Below, in pieces: positions 57,521 to 64,000 of a stretch of 64,000 nt of DNA. A model generated the notes under the pieces. That model saw only the letters and a program-made list of their open reading frames with translations, was not told the DNA's origin and did not search any database. The position numbers and the translations under genes were made by a program. The first letter of the stretch is position 1; each line of letters begins with the position of its first letter. This DNA is from Pterobdella sp. o SKG-2022 (Eukaryota; Annelida; Clitellata; Hirudinida; Piscicolidae): positions 4,826,925 through 4,890,924 of the forward strand of contig OZ038322.1 in assembly GCA_964035795.1 (NCBI GenBank), in the 5' to 3' direction.

Positions 57521-60360
57521 GTGAACAAGTTGGAAGTGAACAAGTTGGAAGTGAACAAGTTGGAAGTGAACAAGTTGGAAGTGAACAATTTGGAAGTGAA
57601 CAAGTTGGAAGTGAACAAGTTGGATGTGAACAAGTTGGAAGTGAACAAGTTGGAAGTGAACAAGTTGGAAGTGAACAAGTTGGAAGTGAACAAGTCGGAA
57701 GTGAACAAGTCGAAATGAACACGTTGGAAGTGAACAAGTTGGAAATGAACAAGTTGAAAGTGAACAAGTTGGAAGTGAACAAGTCGGAAGTGAACAAGTA
57801 GGAAGTGAACAAGTTGAAAGTGAACAAGTTGGAAGTGAACAAATCGGAAGTGAACACGTTGGAAGTGAACAAGTTGGAAGTGAACAAGTTGGATGTGAAC
57901 AGGTTGGAAGTGAACAAGTTGGAAGTCAACAAGTTGGAAGTGAACAAGTTGAAAGTGAACAAGTTGGAAGTGAACAAGTTGGAAGTGAACAAGTTGGAAG
58001 TGAACAAGTCGGAAGTGAACAAGTTGGAAGTGAACAAGTTGGAAGTGAACAAGTTGGAAGTGAACAAGTTGGAAGTGAACAAGTTGGAAGTGAACAAGTT
58101 GGAAGTGAACAAGTTGGAAGTGAACAAGTTGGAAGTGAACAAGTTGGAAGTGAACAAGTCGGAAGTGAACAAGTCGGAAGTGAACACGTTGGAAGTGAAC
58201 AAGTTGGAAGTGAACAAGTTGGAAATGAACAAGTTGGAAGTGAACAAGTTGGAAGTGAACAAGTTGGAAGTGAACAAGTTGGAAGTGAACAAGTTGGAAG
58301 TGAACAAGTTGGAAGTGACCAAGTTGGAAGTGAACAAGTTGGAAGTGAACAAGTTGGAAGTGAACAAGTTGGAAGTGAACAAGTTGGAAGTGAACAAGTA
58401 GGAAGTGAACAAGTTGGAAGTGAACAAGTTGGAAGTGAACAAGTTGGAAGTGAACAAGTTGGAAGTGAACAATTTGGAAGTGAACAAGTTGGAAGTGAAC
58501 AAGTTGGATGTGAACAAGTTGGAAGTGAACAAGTTGGAAGTGAACAAGTTGGAAGTGAACAAGTTGGAAGTGAACAAGTCGGAAGTGAACAAGTCGAAAT
58601 GAACACGTTGGAAGTGAACAAGTTGGAAATGAACAAGTTGAAAGTGAACAAGTTGGAAGTGAACAAGTCGGAAGTGAACAAGTAGGAAGTGAACAAGTTG
58701 AAAGTGAACAAGTTGGAAGTGAACAAATCGGAAGTGAACACGTTGGAAGTGAACAAGTTGGAAGTGAACAAGTTGGATGTGAACAGGTTGGAAGTGAACA
58801 AGTTGGAAGTCAACAAGTTGGAAGTGAACAAGTTGAAAGTGAACAAGTTGGAAGTGAACAAGTTGGAAGTGAACAAGTTGGAAGTGAACAAGTCGGAAGT
58901 GAACAAGTTGGAAGTGAACAAGTCGGAAGTGAACAAGTTGGAAGTGAACAAGTTGGAAGTGAACAAGTTGGAAGTGAACAAGTTGGAAGTGAACAAGTTG
59001 GAAGTGAACAAGTTGGAAGTGAACAAGTCGGAAGTGAACAAGTCGGAAGTGAACACGTTGGAAGTGAACAAGTTGGAAGTGAACAAGTTGGAAATGAACA
59101 AGTTGGAAGTGAACAAGTTGGAAGTGAACAAGTTGGAAGTGAACAAGTTGGAAGTGAACAAGTTGGAAGTGAACAAGTTGGAAGTGACCAAGTTGGAAGT
59201 GAACAAGTTGGAAGTGAACAAGTTGGAAGTGAACAAGTTGGAAGTGAACAAGTTGGAAGTGAACAAGTAGGAAGTGAACAAGTTGGAAGTGAACAAGTTG
59301 GAAGTGAACAAGTTGGAAGTGAACAAGTTGGAAGTGAACAATTTGGAAGTGAACAAGTTGGAAGTGAACAAGTCGGATGTGAACCAGTTGGAAGTGAACA
59401 AGTTGGAAGTGAACAAGTTGGAAGTGAACAAGTTGGAAGTGAACAAGTCGGAAGTGAACAAGTCGAAATGAACACGTTGGAAGTGAACAAGTTGGAAATG
59501 AACAAGTTGAAAGTGAACAAGTTGGAAGTGAACAAGTCGGAAGTGAACAAGTAGGAAGTGAACAAGTTGAAAGTGAACAAGTTGGAAGTGAACAAATCGG
59601 AAGTGAACACGTTGGAAGTGAACAAGTTGGAAGTGAACAAGTTGGATGTGAACAGGTTGGAAGTGAACAAGTTGGAAGTCAACAAGTTGGAAGTGAACAA
59701 GTTGAAAGTGAACAAGTTGGAAGTGAACAAGTTGGAAGTGAACAAGTTGGAAGTGAACAAGTTGGAAGTGAACAAGTTGAAAGTGAACAAGTTGGAAGTG
59801 AACAAGTCGGAAGTGAACAAGTTGGAAATGAACAAGTTGGAAGTGAACAAATTGAAAGTGAACAAGTTGGAAGTGAACAAGTTGGAAGTGAACAAGTTGG
59901 AAGTGAACAAGTTGGAAGTGAACAAGTTGGAAGTGAACAAGTCGGAAGTGAACAAGTTGGAAGTGAACAATTTGGAAGTGAACAAGTTGGAAGTGAACAA
60001 GTTGGAAGTGAACAAGTTGGAAGTGAACAAGTTGGAAGTGAACAAGTCGAAAATGAACAAGTTGGAAGTGAACAAGTTGGAAGTGAACAAGTCGGAAGTG
60101 AACAAGTTGGAAGTGAACAAGTTGAAAGTGAACAAGTTGGAAGTGAACAAGTTGGAAGTGAACAAGTTGGAAGTGAACAAGTTGAAAGTGAACAAGTTGG
60201 AAGTGAACAAGTCGGAAGTGAACAAGTTGGAAATGAACAAGTTGGAAGTGAACAAATTGGAAGTGAACAAGTCGGAAGTGAACACGTTGGAAATGAACAA
60301 GTCGGAAATGAACACGTTGGAAGTGAACAAGTTGGATTTGAACAAGTTGGAAGTGAACAA
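57521..60360 (+). repeat. Tandem higher-order units of 884 and 869 bp
   Basis: The cassette beginning at 57521 recurs at 58405 and 59274. Spacings are 59 units minus 1 base and 58 units minus 1 base, each containing one GTCGAAATGAACAC unit. The first two copies share a GGATGTGAACAAG variant where the third keeps GGATGTGAACCAG. Confidence 0.7.
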
Positions 60361-61740
60361 CTTGGAAGTTAACAAGTCGGAAGTGAACAAGTCGGAAGTG
60401 AACAAGTCGGAAGTGAACAAGTCGAAAGTGAACACGTTGGAAGTGAACAAGTTGGAAATGAACAAGTTGAAAGTGAACAAGTTGGAAGTGAACAAGTTGA
60501 GAGTGAACAAGTTGGAAGTGAACAAGTAGGAAGTGACAAGTAGGAAGTGAACAAGTTGAAAGTGAACAAGTTGGAAGTGAACAAGTTGGAAGTGAACAAG
60601 TTGGAAGTGAACAAGTTGGAAGTGAACAAGTTGGAAGTGAACAATTTGGAAGTGAACAAGTCGGAAGTGAACAAGTTGGAAGTGAACAAGTCGGAAATGA
60701 ACACGTTGGAAGTGAACAAGTTGGAAGTGAACAAGTTGAAAGTGAACAAGTTGGAAGTGAACAAGTCGGAAATGAACAAATCGGAAGTGAACAAGATGGA
60801 AGTGAACAAGTTGGAAGTGAACAAGTTGGAAGTGAACAAGTTGAAAGTGAACAAGTTGGAAGTGAACAAGTCGGAAGTGAACAAGTTGGAAATGAACAAG
60901 TTGGAAGTGAACAAATTGGAAGTGAACAAGTCGGAAGTGAACACGTTGGAAATGAACAAGTCGGAAATGAACACGTTGGAAGTGAACAAGTTGGATTTGA
61001 ACAAGTTGGAAGTGAACAACTTGGAAGTTAACAAGTCGGAAGTGAACAAGTCGGAAGTGAACACGTTGGAAGTGAACAAGTTGGAAGTGAACAAGTTGGA
61101 TGTGAACAGGTTGGAAGTGAACAAGTTGGAAGTCAACAAGTTGGAAGTGAACAAGTTGGAAGTGAACAAGTTGGAAGTGAACAAGTTGGAAGTGAACAAG
61201 TTGGAAGTGAACAAGTTGGAAGTGAACAAGTTGGAAGTGAACAAGTTGGAATTGAACAAGTTGGAAGTGAACAATTTGGAAGTGAACAAGTTGGAAGTGA
61301 ACAAGTTGGAAGTGAACAAGTTGGAAGTGAACAAGTTGGAAGTGAACAAGTTGGAAGTGAACAAGTTGGAAGTGAACAAGTTGGAAATGAACAAGTTGGA
61401 AGTGAACAAGTCGGAAGTGAACAAGTTGGAAGTGAACAAGTTGAAAGTGAACAAGTTGGAAGTGAACAAGTCGGAAGGGAACAAGTCGGAAGTGAACAAG
61501 TTGGAAGTGAACAAGTTGGAAGTGAACAAGTTGGAAGTGAACAAGTTGGAAGTGAACAAGTTGGAAGTGAACAAGTTGGAAGTGAACAAGTCGGAAGTGA
61601 ACAAGTCGGAAGTGAACACGTTGGAAGTGAACAAGTTGGAAGTGAACAAGTTGGAAATGAACAAGTTGGAAGTGAACAAGTTGGAAGTGAACAAGTTGGA
61701 AGTGAACAAGTTGGAAGTGAACAAGTTGGAAGTGAACAAG

Positions 61741-62820
61741 TTGGAAGTGACCAAGTTGGAAGTGAACAAGTTGGAAGTGAACAAGTTGGAAGTGAACAAG
61801 TTGGAAGTGAACAAGTTGGAAGTGAACAAGTTGGAAGTGAACAAGTTGGAAGTGAACAAGTCGGAAGTGAACAAGTTGGAAGTGAACAAGTTGAAAGTGA
61901 ACAAGTTGGAAGTGAACAAGTCGGAAGGGAACAAGTCGGAAGTGAACAAGTCGGAAGTGAACACGTTGGAAATGAACAAGTCGGAAGTGAACACGTTGGA
62001 AGTGAACAAAATGGAAGTGAACAAGTTGGAAGTGAACAAGTTGGAAGTGAACAAGTTGGAAGTGAACAAATTGGAAATGAACAAGTTGGAAGTGAACAAG
62101 TTGGAAGTGAACAAGTTGGAAGTGAACAAGTTGGAAGTGAACAAGTTGGAAGTGAACAAGTTGGAAGTGAACAAGTTGGAAGTGAACAAGTCGGAAGTGA
62201 ACAAGTCGAAAGTGAACACGTTGGAAATGAACAAGTTGGAAATGAACAAGTTGAAAGTGAACAAGTTGGAAGTGAACAAGTTGGAAGTGACCAAGTTGGA
62301 AGTGAACAAGTTGGAAGTGAACAAGTTGGAAGTGAACAAGTTGGAAGTGAACAAGTTGGAAGTGAACAAGTTGGAAGTGAACAAGTTGGAAGTGAACAAG
62401 TCGGAAGTGAACAAGTTGGAAGTGAACAAGTTGAAAGTGAACAAGTTGGAAGTGAACAAGTCGGAAGGGAACAAGTCGGAAGTGAACAAGTCGGAAGTGA
62501 ACACGTTGGAAATGAACAAGTCGGAAGTGAACACGTTGGAAGTGAACAAAATGGAAGTGAACAAGTTGGAAGTGAACAAGTTGGAAGTGAACAAGTTGGA
62601 AGTGAACAAATTGGAAATGAACAAGTTGGAAGTGAACAAGTTGGAAGTGAACAAGTTGGAAGTGAACAAGTTGGAAGTGAACAAGTTGGAAGTGAACAAG
62701 TTGGAAGTGAACAAGTTGGAAGTGAACAAGTCGGAAGTGAACAAGTCGAAAGTGAACACGTTGGAAGTGAACAAGTTGGAAATGAACAAGTTGAAAGTGA
62801 ACAAGTTGGAAGTGAACAAG
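61741..62820 (+). repeat. 540-bp tandem duplication within the satellite
   Basis: 61741-62280 and 62281-62820 share the same series of variants (GTGACC, GGGAAC, CACG, AAATGG, AAATTGG) with period 540 bp (36 units). I see a difference at 62227 versus 62767 (GGAAATG against GGAAGTG). Confidence 0.75.
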
Positions 62821-64000
62821 TTGGAAGTGAACAAGTCGGAAGTGAACAAGTAGGAAGTGACAAGTAGGAAGTGAACAAGTTGAAAGTGAACAAGTTGGAA
62901 GTGAACAAGTTGGAAGTGAACAAATTGGAAGTGAACAAGTTGGAAGTGAACAAGTTGGAAGTGAACAAGTCGGAAGTGAACAAGTTGGAAGTGAACAAGT
63001 CGGAAATGAACACGTTGGAAGTGAACAAGTTGAAAGTGAACAAGTTGGAAGTGAACAAGTCGGAAATGAACAAGTCGGAAGTGAACAAGTTGGAAGTGAA
63101 CAAGTTGGAAGTGAACAAGTTGGAAGTGAACAAGTCGGAAGTGAACAAGTCGAAAGTGAACACGTTGGAAGTGAACAAGTTGGAAATGAACAAGTTGAAA
63201 GTGAACAAGTTGGAAGTGAACAAGTTGAGAGTGAACAAGTTGGAAGTGAACAAGTTGGAAGTGACAAGTAGGAAGTGAACAAGTTGAAAGTGAACAAGTT
63301 GGAAGTGAACAAGTTGGAAGTGAACAAGTTGGAAGTGAACAAGTTGGAAGTGAACAAGTTGGAAGTGAACAAGTTGGAAGTGAACAAGTCGGAAGTGAAC
63401 AAGTTGGAAGTGAACAAGTCGGAAATGAACACGTTGGAAGTGAACAAGTTGGAAGTGAACAAGTTGAAAGTGAACAAGTTCGAAGTGAACAAGTCGGAAA
63501 TGAACAAGTCGGAAGTGAACAAGTTGGAAGTGAACAAGTCGGAAGGGAACAAGTCGGAAGTGAACAAGTCGGAAGTGAACACGTTGGAAATGAACAAGTC
63601 GGAAGTGAACACGTTGGAAGTGAACAAAATGGAAGTGAACAAGTTGGAAGTGAACAAGTTGGAAGTGAACAAGTTGGAAGTGAACAAATTGGAAATGAAC
63701 AAGTTGGAAGTGAACAAGTTGGAAGTGAACAAGTTGGAAGTGAACAAGTCGGAAGTGAACAAGTCGAAAGTGAACACGTTGGAAGTGAACAAGTTGGAAA
63801 TGAACAAGTTGAAAGTGAACAAGTTGGAAGTGAACAAGTTGGAAGTGACCAAGTTGGAAGTGAACAAGTTGGAAGTGAACAAGTTGGAAGTGAACAAGTT
63901 GGAAGTGAACAAGTTGGAAGTGAACAAGTTGGAAGTGAACAAGTTGGAAGTGAACAAGTCGGAAGTGAACAAGTTGGAAGTGAACAAGTTGAAAGTGAAC

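Larger units (their letters stand above)
24913..64000 (+). repeat. 15-bp minisatellite array (GTTGGAAGTGAACAA)n, at least 39 kb
   Basis: About 2,600 head-to-tail units of GTTGGAAGTGAACAA fill the rest of the window and continue past its end. The plus strand is purine-rich (11 of 15) and G-rich over C (5 to 1). Common variants are GTCGG, CACGTT, GGAAATG, TTGAAAG, GGATGTG, GGATTTG, GGGAAC, GAGAAC, ACTGAAC, GTGACC, CTTGGAAGTTAAC, GTAGG, AAATGG and GAACCAG. They occur in fixed cassettes, showing higher-order structure. Length variants are confined to single-base deletions: GTCGAAATGAACAC (about 27913, 27988, 29171, 30970, 31045, 32183, 32258, 34086, 36155, 57709, 58593, 59463) and GTGACAAGTAGG (about 60533, 62858, 63263). 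The pentapeptide frames (LEVNK plus; LFTSN, CSLPT and VHFQL minus) are consequences of a 15-bp unit and are not proteins. No start, splice or promoter context marks them as genes. Confidence 0.98.

Noticed and set aside
24884..58592. Giant minus-strand open frames (2,432, 4,431 and 5,401 codons) and LEVNK-repeat plus-strand frames
   Set aside because: They arise because the repeat unit is 15 bp and most consensus frames lack stops. Overlapping frames on both strands are equally open, frames switch at shared one-base deletions, and no start, splice or promoter context exists.
24913..64000. CRISPR-like or telomeric array
   Set aside because: There are no spacers between repeats, the unit is 15 bp, and it does not match telomeric motifs; surrounding genes are eukaryotic.

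Overview
This is a window of AT-rich animal nuclear DNA, probably from an invertebrate. The evidence is two recognisable metazoan genes with GT-AG introns (PRCC, and a fragment of ERCC3/XPB), polyadenylation signals, and remnants of several invertebrate-type retroelements (a jockey-like LINE, RTE-like LINEs, and a Penelope-like element with a GIY-YIG domain). No operon, bacterial gene or CRISPR array was found. The species cannot be named from the sequence. Layout: bases 1-2005 are gene-poor. A 438-bp (AC)n microsatellite lies at 2006-2443. A degenerate jockey-like LINE fills about 2800-6090. Bases 6100-8900 are non-coding and carry small foldback repeats. An unprocessed, truncated, frameshifted ERCC3/XPB gene fragment lies on the minus strand at 8927-10341. 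Head-to-head with it is a complete seven-exon PRCC gene on the plus strand at 11037-13708 (380 aa), with a dead LINE in its fifth intron. Bases 13.9-16.2 kb hold more LINE fragments. A two-exon gene for a small secreted, cysteine-free protein of unknown function lies at 17123-17929. A decayed Penelope-like element lies on the minus strand at 18678-19740. An almost full-length but dead RTE-like LINE lies on the plus strand at 20779-24333 and is interrupted by a 465-bp inverted-repeat element. From 24913 to the last base (64000) the window is one uninterrupted minisatellite built on the 15-bp unit GTTGGAAGTGAACAA, about 2,600 units, running off the right edge. Because 15 is a multiple of three and five of six consensus frames lack stops, the array creates giant open frames (up to 5,401 codons) that should not be read as genes. 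The array is a mosaic of higher-order repeats (540, 510, about 870-884, 900, 1,725, 1,935 and 2,069 bp, plus a 1.2-kb block displaced by 8,242 bp). It keeps its 15-bp register almost perfectly, and the only length variants I detect are single-base deletions of two kinds, which account exactly for the block spacings I checked. The most interesting non-satellite pattern is a family of dispersed hairpin repeats (6.1, 8.2, 10.75, 14.1, 20.74, 21.6 and 22.0 kb). They share a core with the DNA just downstream of the Penelope-like GIY-YIG reading frame (18508-18545). I infer that they are pseudo-LTR pieces or non-autonomous relatives of that element.
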